NCBI GenBank assembly: GCA_963788505.1
Contig: CAWBGY010000005.1
Coordinates: 682,001 to 746,000, forward strand
DNA: 64,000 bases
Reading direction: 5' to 3'
DNA from: JAIQFF01 sp963788505
GTDB lineage: Bacteria; Acidobacteriota; Terriglobia; Terriglobales; Acidobacteriaceae
Shown here: in pieces, positions 26,177 through 34,972 of the stretch
How the letters are laid out: the number at the start of each line of letters is the position of its first letter
Position numbering within the stretch: position 1 is the first letter of the stretch
Program-made: the position numbers and the translations under genes
Notes under the pieces: generated by a model
The model's input: only the letters and a program-made list of their open reading frames with translations
Told to the model about the DNA's origin: nothing
Databases searched by the model: none

Positions 26177-26376
26177 AACCGTCCGCCGCCTACAAAGTGG
26201 ACGATTTCCAGGTGATCGCCTTCGGCCAGGTTGGTTTCCGCCCAGTCCGCCCGGGGAACGATGTTGCGGTTTAGTTCCACGGCCACGCGGTCCTGCTTCA
26301 TGCCGAGTTGCTCGACCAACTGCGCCAGGGTGATGGGCGCGAAGCTTTGCTCCTGCCCGTTGATGACGATCTTCAT
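26173..26376 (-). CDS. thiS: Sulfur carrier protein ThiS
   Basis: A 67-residue ubiquitin-like sulfur carrier for thiazole synthesis. From the ATG at 26376 it reads MKIVINGQEQSFAPITLAQL, then QDRVAVELNRNIVPR and EGDHLEIVHFVGGGRL. ThiS must end in Gly-Gly to be adenylated, yet here Arg-Leu follows the GGG. The stop codon falls within the GTAG foot of a REP-like element, so the tail may have been added by that insertion. No thiG, thiF or thiO is adjacent. An upstream start at 26463 would run through another repeat and is rejected. Confidence 0.85.
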   Translation of the reverse strand: MKIVINGQEQSFAPITLAQLVEQLGMKQDRVAVELNRNIVPRADWAETNLAEGDHLEIVHFVGGGRL

Positions 26377-26429
26377 TGGATTGATTTTCGCAACTAACCG
26401 GCCGCGGATCAAGCCGCGGAAAACCTGGT

Positions 26430-26473
26430 GTCGAGCTGCGCTCGACTGGACAGATGAGGACATCTGTCCCTAC
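26430..26473 (-). repeat. REP-like element with GTAG foot
   Basis: On the minus strand it reads GTAGGGACAGATG, TCCT, CATCTGTCC, then AGTCGAGCGCAGCTCGAC. It is nearly identical to the left half of the inverted pair at 22955-23073. It lies upstream of thiS. Confidence 0.8.
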
Positions 26474-26496
26474 GCGGCTGGTGGAGACGTCCGGGG

Positions 26497-27084
26497 CTAT
26501 GCTTCTACTTTTCTGAGCTGGAACTTGCGGGTGGCGGTGCGGCCGGAATAGCTGGCCTGCACCAGAACCGAGGAATCGGGCAGAGAGGACTCATCGACTT
26601 CGATCTTCATCTCGGTATCGCCAGAAGGATCGGTGACCACCTGGGCATAGAAAGGAGCGGCATCGGGACGGGCAAAACGGACCGTAAGGCGCGCGCCGGG
26701 CACACCAGAGCCACTTTCGGTGACTCGCAACCGCATGGTGAGATTACGGTCCGAGTGCACGGAGTTGGAGTTGAGCCACTGCACATCGAGCTCTTTGACC
26801 GTAGCCAGGCTTTCGGGCGTCTCCCGCTTGTCCAGGATCTCGTCCAGCTTGCCATCACGGATCGAGTCGAGAACCAGGCGGTGCTGGTCGCGCAAGCCGT
26901 GCTCTTTCTGCTGGTCAGTGAAGCCGCCGGCGAGTTTGTCCCCGTAAGGAGTGGCCCGCTTTCCGATGCAGCGGCCGCGCACGAACACCTGGGTCTGCAG
27001 CAGAAGCTCGCTTTCGCGGGCCTCGCTCTGCACGTGGTAGACGGTGTCGCCCTGCTTGATGTCGGTGTTGAAGCCGAAGATCAT
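26497..27084 (-). CDS. Hypothetical protein with C-terminal Ig-like domain
   Basis: A 195-residue protein without a signal peptide. The N-terminal half (MIFGFNTDIKQGDTVYHVQS, FVRGRCIGKRATPYG) looks like a small beta domain, a charged helix follows, and the C-terminal 75 residues (RVTESGSGVPGARLTVRFAR ... VQASYSGRTATRKFQLRK) resemble an Ig-like or carboxypeptidase-regulatory-like fold. It is transcribed divergently from the nuo operon, with about 157 bp between the starts. Function unknown. Confidence 0.7.
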   Translation of the reverse strand: MIFGFNTDIKQGDTVYHVQSEARESELLLQTQVFVRGRCIGKRATPYGDKLAGGFTDQQKEHGLRDQHRLVLDSIRDGKLDEILDKRETPESLATVKELDVQWLNSNSVHSDRNLTMRLRVTESGSGVPGARLTVRFARPDAAPFYAQVVTDPSGDTEMKIEVDESSLPDSSVLVQASYSGRTATRKFQLRKVEA

Positions 27085-27167
27085 GCGCTTTTCTTTGCCA
27101 TCACGAAAGAGATCATGCCGATCGATTAAAAAGTTTTAACAGAGCTTTAACAAAGGGAGCCGGTCGC

Positions 27168-27196
27168 TTGACACACCCAGTATCGAAATCTAATCT
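27168..27196 (+). promoter_or_regulatory. Sigma70-type promoter of the nuo operon
   Basis: TTGACA at 27168-27173 and TAATCT at 27191-27196 are separated by exactly 17 bp. A start site near 27203 would give a leader of about 40 bases before the nuoA ATG at 27242. This is the best consensus promoter seen in the window. Confidence 0.75.
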
Positions 27197-27241
27197 AGAA
27201 TGTTTAAGCAATGCTTGGCGCGAATTATATATAGCTCTCTC

Positions 27242-27637
27242 ATGCCCGACAATTACTTCGCCCGCTACCTGCCATTACTGATTCACTTCCTGGTCGCGGG
27301 CGCCCTCGCGGGCACGATTGTCCTGCTTTCCTGGCTGATCGGGTATCGCCGGCCTACCCGGGCCAAAATGTCTCCTTATGAGTGTGGCATGACTCCCGTC
27401 GGGAACGCCAGAGAGCGTTTTTCGGTTAAATTCTACCTGGTAGGGATGCTGTTTATCCTGTTTGACATCGAGGCCGTGTTTCTTTATCCCTGGGCCGTGG
27501 TGCTGCGCGATCTTAAGATGTTTGGTTTCTGGGAGATGCTGGTTTACATCGGCATCATGCTGGTGGGCTTTTTCTATGTCTGGAAGAAGGGCGCGCTGGA
27601 CTGGGGCAAGCCCTCGGCCCGGCGAGGCGAAGTCTGA
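27242..27637 (+). CDS. nuoA: NADH-quinone oxidoreductase subunit A
   Basis: A 131-residue small membrane subunit of complex I with three transmembrane segments and the loop signature MSPYECGM, whose cysteine sits near the quinone site, followed by FSVKFYLVGMLFILFDIEAV. I chose the ATG at 27242; a start at 27200 would sit at the predicted transcription start. The stop overlaps the nuoC start in TGATG. nuoB, the usual next gene, is absent. Confidence 0.93.
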   Translation: MPDNYFARYLPLLIHFLVAGALAGTIVLLSWLIGYRRPTRAKMSPYECGMTPVGNARERFSVKFYLVGMLFILFDIEAVFLYPWAVVLRDLKMFGFWEMLVYIGIMLVGFFYVWKKGALDWGKPSARRGEV

Positions 27638-28134
27638 TGCCGTTCCCACCCGCCATCACCGATCTGGAGCAACTGAAGAACCATCCGGCCATCGCCAAAT
27701 TGATGGCCTGGAATCCCGCCGCGGTCGAGGGCGCGAAGTTCGATCGCGACGAGACCAGCATCTACGTGGAGCGATCCTGCATTCGCGACGCTGGCATCCT
27801 GCTTCGTGACGATGGCGATTGTCCGTTTAATTATCTCGCCGACGTAACCTGCGTGGATTGGTTTCCCTCCGAACCGCGCTTCGAGGTGGTTTACCACCTG
27901 CTCTCCCTGGCCAGGAAAGAGCGGGTGCGGCTGAAGGTGCGGCTTGACGGGGGCAGCCCGGCGCTCGATTCCGTCACGTCGGTTTGGCCGGCCGCCAATT
28001 ATTTCGAGCGTGAAGTGTTCGACCTGTTCGGAGTGCGGTTCGCCGGACATCCCTACCTGCGGCGTTTGCTGATGCCGGAAGATTGGGAAGGGTATCCGCT
28101 GCGCAAGGATTATCCGGTGGAGGGCTACCGGTAA
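27637..28134 (+). CDS. nuoC: NADH-quinone oxidoreductase subunit C
   Basis: A 165-residue peripheral-arm subunit (30 kDa type). The signature is EREVFDLFGVRFAGHPYLRR followed by LLMPEDWEGYPLRKDYP. The N-terminal part is shorter than in E. coli, where NuoC is fused to NuoD; here the two are separate and spaced by 6 bp. It starts one base inside nuoA. It helps form the quinone-binding part of the arm with NuoB and NuoD, but nuoB is not next to it. Confidence 0.95.
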   Translation: MPFPPAITDLEQLKNHPAIAKLMAWNPAAVEGAKFDRDETSIYVERSCIRDAGILLRDDGDCPFNYLADVTCVDWFPSEPRFEVVYHLLSLARKERVRLKVRLDGGSPALDSVTSVWPAANYFEREVFDLFGVRFAGHPYLRRLLMPEDWEGYPLRKDYPVEGYR

Positions 28135-28140
28135 ATCTCC

Positions 28141-29346
28141 ATGGCTCATCTTTCCCCCACGCCCGCGCTCGAACCCGGTCAGGACCGGACCATGGTCCTG
28201 AACATGGGGCCGCATCATCCCTCGACCCACGGCGTGTTGCGGCTGCTGCTCGAGATCGACGGCGAAAATATCGTGCGCATCATGCCCGACATTGGGTATT
28301 TGCATACCGGAATCGAGAAAACCTGCGAAGCCAAGTTTTACCAGCAGGTGGTGCCCCTGACCGACCGCATCGACTATCTTTGCCCCCTGACCAACAATCT
28401 CTGCTACGTGCTGGCGGTGGAAAAACTGCTCGGCCTCGAGATTCCGCCCAAAGCGCAATGGATGCGGGTGATGCTGAATGAACTGACGCGCATCAATTCG
28501 CATCTGGTGTGGCTGGGGACGCACGCCCTCGATATCGGGGCCATGACCGTATTTCTTTATTGCTTCCGGGAGCGGGAAGACATCCTTCGCCTGTTCGAGA
28601 TGGTCAGCGGACAGCGCATGATGACTTCGTATTTCCGCATTGGCGGGCTGGCGCTCGAGCCTCCGCTGGGGTTTTTCGAACGCGTGCAGGATTTTGCCAC
28701 GCGCTTCCCGGCCAAGGTGGATGAATACGAAAACCTGCTGACCGGAAACCCCATCTGGGGAATGCGCACCAAAGGTGTGGCGCGGATCACAGCGGAAGAC
28801 GCCGTCGCCTTGGGCGCCAGCGGGCCGACGCTGCGCGGCAGCGGAGTCGACTTCGACCTGCGGCGCGACATGCCGTATTCCGGCTACGAGAATTTCAAGT
28901 TTAAGGTCCCGGTATTGAAGGATGGCGACGTATTTGCCCGCTACGCCTGCCGGGTTGCAGAGATGCGGGAATCGATCGCGATGGTGCAGCAGGCGCTGGA
29001 CGGCATGCCGGACGGTCCGATCAAAGCTGTCGCTCCGAAAGTGATCCTGCCCGACCGGGAGATGATGAAGACGCAGATGGAGGCGCTCATCTATCACTTT
29101 AAGATTATTACGGAAGGCTTTGCTGTGCCGGCGGGCGAGGTCTATCAGGCGGTGGAGTCGCCACGCGGCGAAATGGGGTATTACGTGGTCAGCGACGGGA
29201 CGGCGAAACCGTATCGCGTCCACATGCGTGCGGCTTGCTTAGCCAATTTGCAGACGCTGCCCGCCATGTGCGAGGGCCGGTTGCTCGCGGATGTGGTAGC
29301 GGCGATTGGCAGCATTGATATTGTCTTGGGTGAGATTGATCGGTAG
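28141..29346 (+). CDS. nuoD: NADH-quinone oxidoreductase subunit D
   Basis: A 401-residue 49 kDa subunit, related to the large subunit of NiFe hydrogenases, lining the quinone pocket. Signatures include MGPHHPSTHGVLRLLLEIDG, YLHTGIEKTCEAK, and a C-terminal DIVLGEIDR. The usual histidine (HPSTHG) and the AETNRIP-type downstream contacts (in NuoH) are preserved. An inverted repeat of the ACCACGAAGGACAC type separates it from nuoE. Confidence 0.97.
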   Translation: MAHLSPTPALEPGQDRTMVLNMGPHHPSTHGVLRLLLEIDGENIVRIMPDIGYLHTGIEKTCEAKFYQQVVPLTDRIDYLCPLTNNLCYVLAVEKLLGLEIPPKAQWMRVMLNELTRINSHLVWLGTHALDIGAMTVFLYCFREREDILRLFEMVSGQRMMTSYFRIGGLALEPPLGFFERVQDFATRFPAKVDEYENLLTGNPIWGMRTKGVARITAEDAVALGASGPTLRGSGVDFDLRRDMPYSGYENFKFKVPVLKDGDVFARYACRVAEMRESIAMVQQALDGMPDGPIKAVAPKVILPDREMMKTQMEALIYHFKIITEGFAVPAGEVYQAVESPRGEMGYYVVSDGTAKPYRVHMRAACLANLQTLPAMCEGRLLADVVAAIGSIDIVLGEIDR

Positions 29347-29365
29347 GAAAGATCGACGCGAGGGC

Positions 29366-29446
29366 TTAAACCACGAAGGACACCAAGGTACACGAAGGAA
29401 ATCTTGGCTTTTACTTAGTGGTACTTCGTGTCCTTCGTGGTTAAAG
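29366..29446. repeat. Inverted repeat (ACCACGAAGGACAC / GTGTCCTTCGTGGT)
   Basis: The arms at 29371-29383 and 29428-29441 are almost perfectly complementary, with further CACGAAGG copies between. The unit fills the nuoD-nuoE gap and ends just before the nuoE start. It could form a strong hairpin inside the operon message. Confidence 0.65.
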
Positions 29447-29454
29447 ATTTTGGC

Positions 29455-29937
29455 ATGAAGTTTTCCGAACAATTCGAAAGGCGCTTCGCGGAGATGCTTA
29501 CGCACTATCCCACGAAGAGGTCTGTGCTCGTCCCGACGCTGCTTTACGCGCAGGACGAAGCGGGCTACATGTCGGACGAGGTGATTGAGGAAATCGCCTC
29601 GCGGCTGGAGCTGACCGTCCTCGACGTGCGCAACGTGATCAGCTACTACTCCATGCTGACCACCAAGCCGCGCGGCAAGTACAACGTGCAGGTCTGCACC
29701 AACATCGCTTGCATGCTGCGCGGGGGCGAGGAACTGTTGGCACACTGCGAGAAAAAGCTTGGCATCGAGCATAAGGGAACTACGCCCGACGGCCTGTTCT
29801 CTCTCGAAGAAGTGGAGTGCATTGGCGCCTGCAGCTGGGCGCCGGCGGCGCAGGTAAACTACGATTTTCACGAAAACCTGACGACGGAAAAGATGGACGG
29901 TGTGCTGGACGGGTACGCGAAGAAGGAAGCGATGTAG
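29455..29937 (+). CDS. nuoE: NADH-quinone oxidoreductase subunit E
   Basis: A 160-residue 24 kDa-type subunit with a thioredoxin-like fold and one [2Fe-2S] cluster. The ligands are C-x4-C in CTNIAC and C-x3-C in CIGAC. The start ATG at 29455 is just after an inverted repeat; an upstream GTG would translate part of the repeat and is rejected. NuoE works with NuoF in NADH oxidation. Confidence 0.95.
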   Translation: MKFSEQFERRFAEMLTHYPTKRSVLVPTLLYAQDEAGYMSDEVIEEIASRLELTVLDVRNVISYYSMLTTKPRGKYNVQVCTNIACMLRGGEELLAHCEKKLGIEHKGTTPDGLFSLEEVECIGACSWAPAAQVNYDFHENLTTEKMDGVLDGYAKKEAM

Positions 29938-29943
29938 GAATTT

Positions 29944-30028
29944 CAGAGTTTGAGGATTTCAGATTTCAGATTTGCAATTGAAATGGGTTTACAAAATCTG
30001 CAATCTAAAATCATCATTCTGAAATCGA
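29944..30028. repeat. GATTTCAGATTTCAGATTTG repeats between nuoE and nuoF
   Basis: An AT-rich block of degenerate repeats with self-complementary pieces (ATTTGCAATT, AATCTGCAATCTAAAATC). It begins soon after the nuoE stop and is unlike the GC-rich coding sequence around it. Confidence 0.6.
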
Positions 30029-30031
30029 ATC

Positions 30032-31339
30032 ATGGCTGAGCTGGTTTCCCATCCCGACGAAGTAAGGATCGTCTCCAAGCGCTTCGGCATGGGTGCGACC
30101 AATCTGGATCGCTACCTGGAGCTCGACGGCTACAAAGCGGTGCAGAAGGCCCTCGGCATGGGAGCGGACAGCATTGTCACTGAGGTCAAGAACTCCGGAT
30201 TACGCGGGCGCGGGGGGGCGGGGTTCAGTACTGGCCTCAAGTGGTCGTTCGTGCCCAAGCAGGCGCCCAAGCCGAAATACGTTTTATGCAACGGCGACGA
30301 GAGCGAGCCGGGCACCTGTAAAGACCGGCTGATTTTCGAGCAGGACCCGCACGCCGTGATTGAAGGCGTGATCATTGCCGGACTGGCTGTGGGCTCGCAT
30401 ACCGGCTACATCTATATTCGCGGCGAGTACCGGTATCTTCTCAACATCATGCAGAAAGCCATTGCCGACGCCTATGCTCGCGGGTTCCTGGGCAAGAACA
30501 TTTTCGGCAGCGGCTATGACTTTGACGTGTACTGGCACGGTGGAGCGGGCGCTTACGAGGTTGGAGAAGAGTCGGCGCTCATGGAATCGCTTGAAGGCAA
30601 GCGCGGCATTCCGCGCATCCGTCCTCCCTTCCCTGCCGTGGTCGGGCTTTGGGGCGGACCCACCGTGATCAACAATGCCGAAACCCTGGCCAGCGTGCCG
30701 CACATTATTCTGGGCGGGGCGGAGTGGTATGCCAAGCTGGGGCCGCCGAAAAATGGCGGGACCCGGTTGTTTTGTCTCAGCGGTCACCTCAAGCGGCCCG
30801 GAGTTTACGAACTGCCCATGGGGTACAACCTCAGAAAGATGATTTACGAAGTCGGCGGAGGGATTCCCAACGGGCGCGCGCTCAAGGCGGTGGTTCCAGG
30901 GGGATCGAGCACGCCGGTGTTGAAGTCCGATGAGATCGATATCGCGATGGATTTCGACAGCGTGGCCAAAACCGGCTCCATGCTGGGATCAGGCGGCGTG
31001 GTGGTTCTCGATGACACCACCTGCATGGTCAAGTTTGCCTTGCGCACCATGAAGTTCTACCAGCATGAAAGTTGCGGCTGGTGCATTCCCTGCCGCGAAG
31101 GCACCGACTGGCTGAAGAAGACGCTGATTCGCTTTCATTCTGGCGGCGGAGTGAAAAAAGATATCGACAACATGTATTACCTTTCGGAAAACATGCTGGG
31201 CCGGACATTCTGCCCGCTAGGGGATGCCGCGGCCATGCCGACCATGGCGTTTATCAAGAAATTCCGGCAGGAGTTTGAAGATCATTTGGACGGCAAACCC
31301 TGTCCTTTCGAGAAGGCGGCGGAGCCGGTTTTAGCGTAG
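30032..31339 (+). CDS. nuoF: NADH-quinone oxidoreductase subunit F
   Basis: A 435-residue 51 kDa subunit that binds NADH, FMN and a [4Fe-4S] cluster. The NADH/FMN motif is LRGRGGAGFSTGLKW, the FMN region CNGDESEPGTCKDR, and the cluster ligands are in SCGWCIPCREG plus the later FCPLGD. All expected residues are present. It starts directly behind an AT-rich repeat block with no strong Shine-Dalgarno. Confidence 0.98.
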   Translation: MAELVSHPDEVRIVSKRFGMGATNLDRYLELDGYKAVQKALGMGADSIVTEVKNSGLRGRGGAGFSTGLKWSFVPKQAPKPKYVLCNGDESEPGTCKDRLIFEQDPHAVIEGVIIAGLAVGSHTGYIYIRGEYRYLLNIMQKAIADAYARGFLGKNIFGSGYDFDVYWHGGAGAYEVGEESALMESLEGKRGIPRIRPPFPAVVGLWGGPTVINNAETLASVPHIILGGAEWYAKLGPPKNGGTRLFCLSGHLKRPGVYELPMGYNLRKMIYEVGGGIPNGRALKAVVPGGSSTPVLKSDEIDIAMDFDSVAKTGSMLGSGGVVVLDDTTCMVKFALRTMKFYQHESCGWCIPCREGTDWLKKTLIRFHSGGGVKKDIDNMYYLSENMLGRTFCPLGDAAAMPTMAFIKKFRQEFEDHLDGKPCPFEKAAEPVLA

Positions 31340-31424
31340 CGCTGGCCGTTGGTCCTTGGCATGGGCCGTTGGCCAAGACCACCAGTCTTAGGATTTTGCC
31401 AACGACCAACGACCAACGACGAAT
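31340..31424. repeat. Repeats of the TTGGTCGTTGG type between nuoF and nuoG
   Basis: The nuoF-nuoG gap has GGCCGTTGGTCCTTGG on one side and CCAACGACCAACGACCAACG on the other, so the two halves can pair. The same family, including the CAGTCTTA phrase, appears at 53468-53524. Confidence 0.65.
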
Positions 31425-31426
31425 TT

Positions 31427-33829
31427 ATGGCTGATGTAAATCTTACTGTCGACGGCAAAAAAGTCACGGCTCCGGCTGGGACTTTGCTGATTGAAGCTTG
31501 CAAGAGCGCCGGCATTGAAGTGCCGTCGTTTTGCTACTACCCGAATCTTTCGCTGCAGGGCGCCTGCCGCATGTGCCTGGTAAAAGTCGAGAAGATGCCC
31601 AAGCTGCAGACTGCCTGCACCACGGTCATCGGCGAGGGCATGATTGTCACCACCAACAGCGATGAAGTGCATCAGGCGCGCAAGGGCATGGTGGAACTGC
31701 TGCTGGGTAATCATCCTCTGGATTGTCCGGTGTGCGATGCCGGCGGCGAGTGCGAACTGCAGGACATGACATTTTCCTATGGCGCGGCGGAATCGAAGTA
31801 CATGGAGCCCAAGAACCACAAGGAAGAACAGCAGTGGTCTCCGGTGGTGTACTTTGACCGGCCGCGATGCATTCTCTGTTACCGCTGTGTGCGGGTGTGC
31901 GGCGAGGGCATGGACGTTTGGGCGCTGGGAGTGCAGAACCGCGGTGTGGGCTCGATCATTGCGCCGAACAAGGAAGATCACCTGGAGTGCGAAGAATGCG
32001 GCATGTGTATCGATATCTGCCCGGTAGGCGCGCTGACTTCGGGAGCTTACCGGTATAAGACGCGTCCCTGGGAGATGAACCACATCGGCACGACCTGCAC
32101 CCATTGCGCGGACGGATGCAAGACCACGCTGGGAGTGCGCCGCTCCGAGACCGGGATGGAAATCGTGCGCGGCGACAATCGCGACAAGAGCGGCATCAAC
32201 GGCGATTTCCTATGCATCAAGGGTCGCTACGCTTTCGATTTTGCCCACAACGAAGATCGCCTGACCCAGCCCCTGATTCGCAAGGATGGTCAACTGGCGG
32301 CGTCCACCTGGGAAGAGGCGTTTGAGTTGATCGGAAAGCGCTTCAAGGAAGCCCGCGATGAACATGGCGGGCCGGCGATCGGAGTTTTGGGCTCGAACCG
32401 CACCACCAACGAAGAGAATTACCTGCTGCAGAAGTTCGCGCGGGTGGTGTTGCAGACGAATAATATCGACCATCACCGTACAGCGGACTTCCCTGCCTTC
32501 GCCGCTGCGCTCAAGGGCCGGCCGGAATCCGCTGCCAGCATGCGCGACGTGTTCGACGCGCCTGCCATTCTGCTGATTGGAAATGACCCAACCGAACAGC
32601 ATCCCTTGCTGGCTTGGCAGATTCGCAACAATGTTCGTCTTCATAGCGCCAAGTTATACATAGTGAATTCTGCGGACATAAAGCTCAAGCGCCAGGCAAC
32701 CGCTTCCCTTCAGATTCCGGAGGGCGCCGAGGGGAAATTTGCCGCGTTTTTGGCGGGGGATGATTCGGCGGCGGACGGGCTGCGACTGGTTGACGGCGGC
32801 GGCCACGCGGGCGAGTCGCCCGCGACCACACAGGAGCAACCGACCACACTGGCGGGATTTCGCGATCAACTGCGGGGCGAGCAGAATCTGATCATTATTT
32901 TCGGGGCGGAAATTCGGGGCGGTGCTATCGCTTCTCTGGTGAAGTTCGGCTCTGGTATTGCCGGCGCGAAGTTCATCTGCCTGGCTGACTACTCCAACTC
33001 GCGAGGAGCCGCCGACATGGGTCTCTACCCTGACCTGTTGCCCGGCTATCATCCCATTGCCAACTCGGAAAAATTTCACGAGGAATGGGGCGGAGTTCCG
33101 CAAACCCCTGGCCTGGCACTGCCGGAAATGGTTGAAGGCGCCCGCGGCGGAAAGTTGAAAGCGCTCTACGTCGTGGGGACAAATCCGGTGGGGCGGCTTG
33201 GCATCGATCCCTTCGTTTTTTCGCAGAGTTTCGTGGTGGTCCAGGACATGTTCCTGACTGAAACCGCGGCTTTGGCCGATGTGGTCTTGCCGGCGGCTAA
33301 CGCCTATGAGAAATCGGGGACGTTCACCAACACCTGTGGTGATCTGCAGGTAGTCAGGAAGGCCGGGGAGATCACCAGCAGCAAATCCGATTTCGAGATG
33401 ATCGTGCGCATCGCGGATGCGATGGGCGCCGATGTTCACAAGCTGGTTCCGTTCGGCCGGGGCGCGGCCGCGGACATGGGACAATCGCGCGGGGCACAAT
33501 CCGGGGAGGCTGACCGGCATGCAGTGTGGCTGGAAGCGCATGGACTGGAGCCGAAGATGAGCCCATTCGATCCGACCGCCATTCTGGACGAAATTCAGCG
33601 GCTGGTGCCAGGGTATGAAGTCTCGCGGATGAACCTGCTGGCGGGCAACGATCAGCACACAACTTTGGTCGGGCAGGGGTCCGGGGCCGGGCAGAATCCG
33701 GACCTGATTACACCCGCAAATGACAACCTGTTCAGTTCGGGCACGCTGGGGCGCTATTCCCGGACCTTGAATTCAGTGATGGAGAACCGTAACCGGCAGC
33801 CGGCGGAATCCGAAGTTGCCGCGGACTGA
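31427..33829 (+). CDS. nuoG: NADH-quinone oxidoreductase subunit G
   Basis: An 800-residue 75 kDa-type subunit. The N-terminal [2Fe-2S] cysteines are in SFCYYPN and GACRMCLVKV. The His-Cys cluster is HPLDCPVCDAGGEC, two ferredoxin-type [4Fe-4S] sites are CILCYRCVRVC and CEECGMCIDIC, and an N7-like site appears as CTHCADGC with a later FLCIKGR. A degenerate molybdopterin-oxidoreductase domain completes the protein. The ATG at 31427 is after the repeat; longer frames would translate the repeat. Confidence 0.96.
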   Translation: MADVNLTVDGKKVTAPAGTLLIEACKSAGIEVPSFCYYPNLSLQGACRMCLVKVEKMPKLQTACTTVIGEGMIVTTNSDEVHQARKGMVELLLGNHPLDCPVCDAGGECELQDMTFSYGAAESKYMEPKNHKEEQQWSPVVYFDRPRCILCYRCVRVCGEGMDVWALGVQNRGVGSIIAPNKEDHLECEECGMCIDICPVGALTSGAYRYKTRPWEMNHIGTTCTHCADGCKTTLGVRRSETGMEIVRGDNRDKSGINGDFLCIKGRYAFDFAHNEDRLTQPLIRKDGQLAASTWEEAFELIGKRFKEARDEHGGPAIGVLGSNRTTNEENYLLQKFARVVLQTNNIDHHRTADFPAFAAALKGRPESAASMRDVFDAPAILLIGNDPTEQHPLLAWQIRNNVRLHSAKLYIVNSADIKLKRQATASLQIPEGAEGKFAAFLAGDDSAADGLRLVDGGGHAGESPATTQEQPTTLAGFRDQLRGEQNLIIIFGAEIRGGAIASLVKFGSGIAGAKFICLADYSNSRGAADMGLYPDLLPGYHPIANSEKFHEEWGGVPQTPGLALPEMVEGARGGKLKALYVVGTNPVGRLGIDPFVFSQSFVVVQDMFLTETAALADVVLPAANAYEKSGTFTNTCGDLQVVRKAGEITSSKSDFEMIVRIADAMGADVHKLVPFGRGAAADMGQSRGAQSGEADRHAVWLEAHGLEPKMSPFDPTAILDEIQRLVPGYEVSRMNLLAGNDQHTTLVGQGSGAGQNPDLITPANDNLFSSGTLGRYSRTLNSVMENRNRQPAESEVAAD

Positions 33830-33895
33830 AGGATTCTTTCTCCCCCTCTACAAGAGCAAGGGAGAACAGGCTTGCGGTGGGATGCTCGCAGCACA

Positions 33896-33917
33896 GCCGG
33901 CGGGACGCCGGCGCTAC
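33896..33917 (-). repeat. REP-like element with GTAG foot
   Basis: On the minus strand it reads GTAGCGCCGGCGTCCCGCCGGC: a GTAG foot, a GCCGGCG arm, a TCC loop and the matching arm. It lies between nuoG and nuoH, just before the nuoH start. Confidence 0.8.
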
Positions 33918-33931
33918 TCAGGAATGACGCT

Positions 33932-34972
33932 TTGACTATCGCCACCTTCATCATCGTCTCTGTCATCAAGACTGCGGTTGCACTCGGCGTGCTGCTGACC
34001 GCGGTGGCTTACACGGTGTGGCTGGAGCGCAAGGTGGTCGGCCACATACAGAATCGGTGGGGACCTACCCGAGTCGGTCCCTTTGGTTTGCTGCAGCCGC
34101 TGGCGGACGGGGTGAAATTTCTGTTCAAGGAAGATTTGATGCCGCCCTACGTGAACAAGCCCTTGTATATCGCGGCGCCGATGATCGCCGTCATCTGCGC
34201 CCTGACCTCGATCGCGGTGATTCCGATTGGCAACTGGGTCACGATCGGCAGTTTGCACATCCCGCTCGAGATTACGGATGTCAATATCGGCCTGTTGATC
34301 ATCCTGGGAGTCACTTCGCTTGGAGTGTATGGTGTCGCGCTGGCAGGCTGGTCTTCGAACAGCAAGTATTCCCTGCTCGGCGGATTGCGGGCCAGCGCGC
34401 AGATGATCAGCTACGAAATCCCGTTGGGCCTGTCACTGCTGGGCGTGCTCATGCTGACCGGCAGTTTCAGCCTGCGCGACATCGTCGATGCGCAGGGCGG
34501 GACGTTCTGGGGATTCATTCCGCGCTGGAACATTTTTTACGGAGGGCAGTTCATCGCCTTCTTCGTTTATCTCATGTCGGCTTATGCGGAGACCAATCGC
34601 ATCCCGTTCGACCTGCCGGAAGCGGAGACAGAGCTCGTCGCGGGATATCACACCGAATACAGTGCCATGAAGTTTGCCATGTTTTTCATGGCTGAATACG
34701 CCAACATGATTACGGTGGCAGCGGTGGCCTCGCTGCTCTTCTTAGGCGGCTGGCATGGGCCGCTATTTGGGCCGCCACTGCTGCAAGCGCTTCTGCCGGT
34801 GTTTTGGTTTGCGCTTCGGATCTTCGGCTTTCTGTTTCTATACATTTGGGTGCGCGGTACTTTGCCCCGGTTTCGTTATGACCAGCTGATGGCATTTGGG
34901 TGGAAGTTCCTTTTGCCGCTCGCGATTGCGAATCTGGTGGTGACGGCTTTGGTGGTGGCGTTGCGGGCTTAA
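33932..34972 (+). CDS. nuoH: NADH-quinone oxidoreductase subunit H
   Basis: A 346-residue membrane subunit at the junction between the peripheral and membrane arms. Signatures are VWLERKVVGHIQNRWGPTRV, FLFKEDLMPP and AYAETNRIPFDLPEAETELV. The start is taken as a TTG at 33932, with AGGA eight bases upstream; an earlier TTG at 33872 would translate through a REP-like element. nuoI, which normally follows, is absent, and nuoJ comes after 39 bp of repeat. Confidence 0.94.
   Translation: MTIATFIIVSVIKTAVALGVLLTAVAYTVWLERKVVGHIQNRWGPTRVGPFGLLQPLADGVKFLFKEDLMPPYVNKPLYIAAPMIAVICALTSIAVIPIGNWVTIGSLHIPLEITDVNIGLLIILGVTSLGVYGVALAGWSSNSKYSLLGGLRASAQMISYEIPLGLSLLGVLMLTGSFSLRDIVDAQGGTFWGFIPRWNIFYGGQFIAFFVYLMSAYAETNRIPFDLPEAETELVAGYHTEYSAMKFAMFFMAEYANMITVAAVASLLFLGGWHGPLFGPPLLQALLPVFWFALRIFGFLFLYIWVRGTLPRFRYDQLMAFGWKFLLPLAIANLVVTALVVALRA

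Noticed and set aside
27574..29223. A 549-codon minus-strand frame opposite nuoC-nuoD
   Set aside because: Antisense to two well-supported complex I genes, with histidine- and arginine-rich text typical of shadow frames.
33872..33931. A longer N-terminus for NuoH starting at a TTG at 33872
   Set aside because: It would translate the REP-like element (giving AGGTPALL), and a ribosome-binding site exists just before the TTG at 33932.
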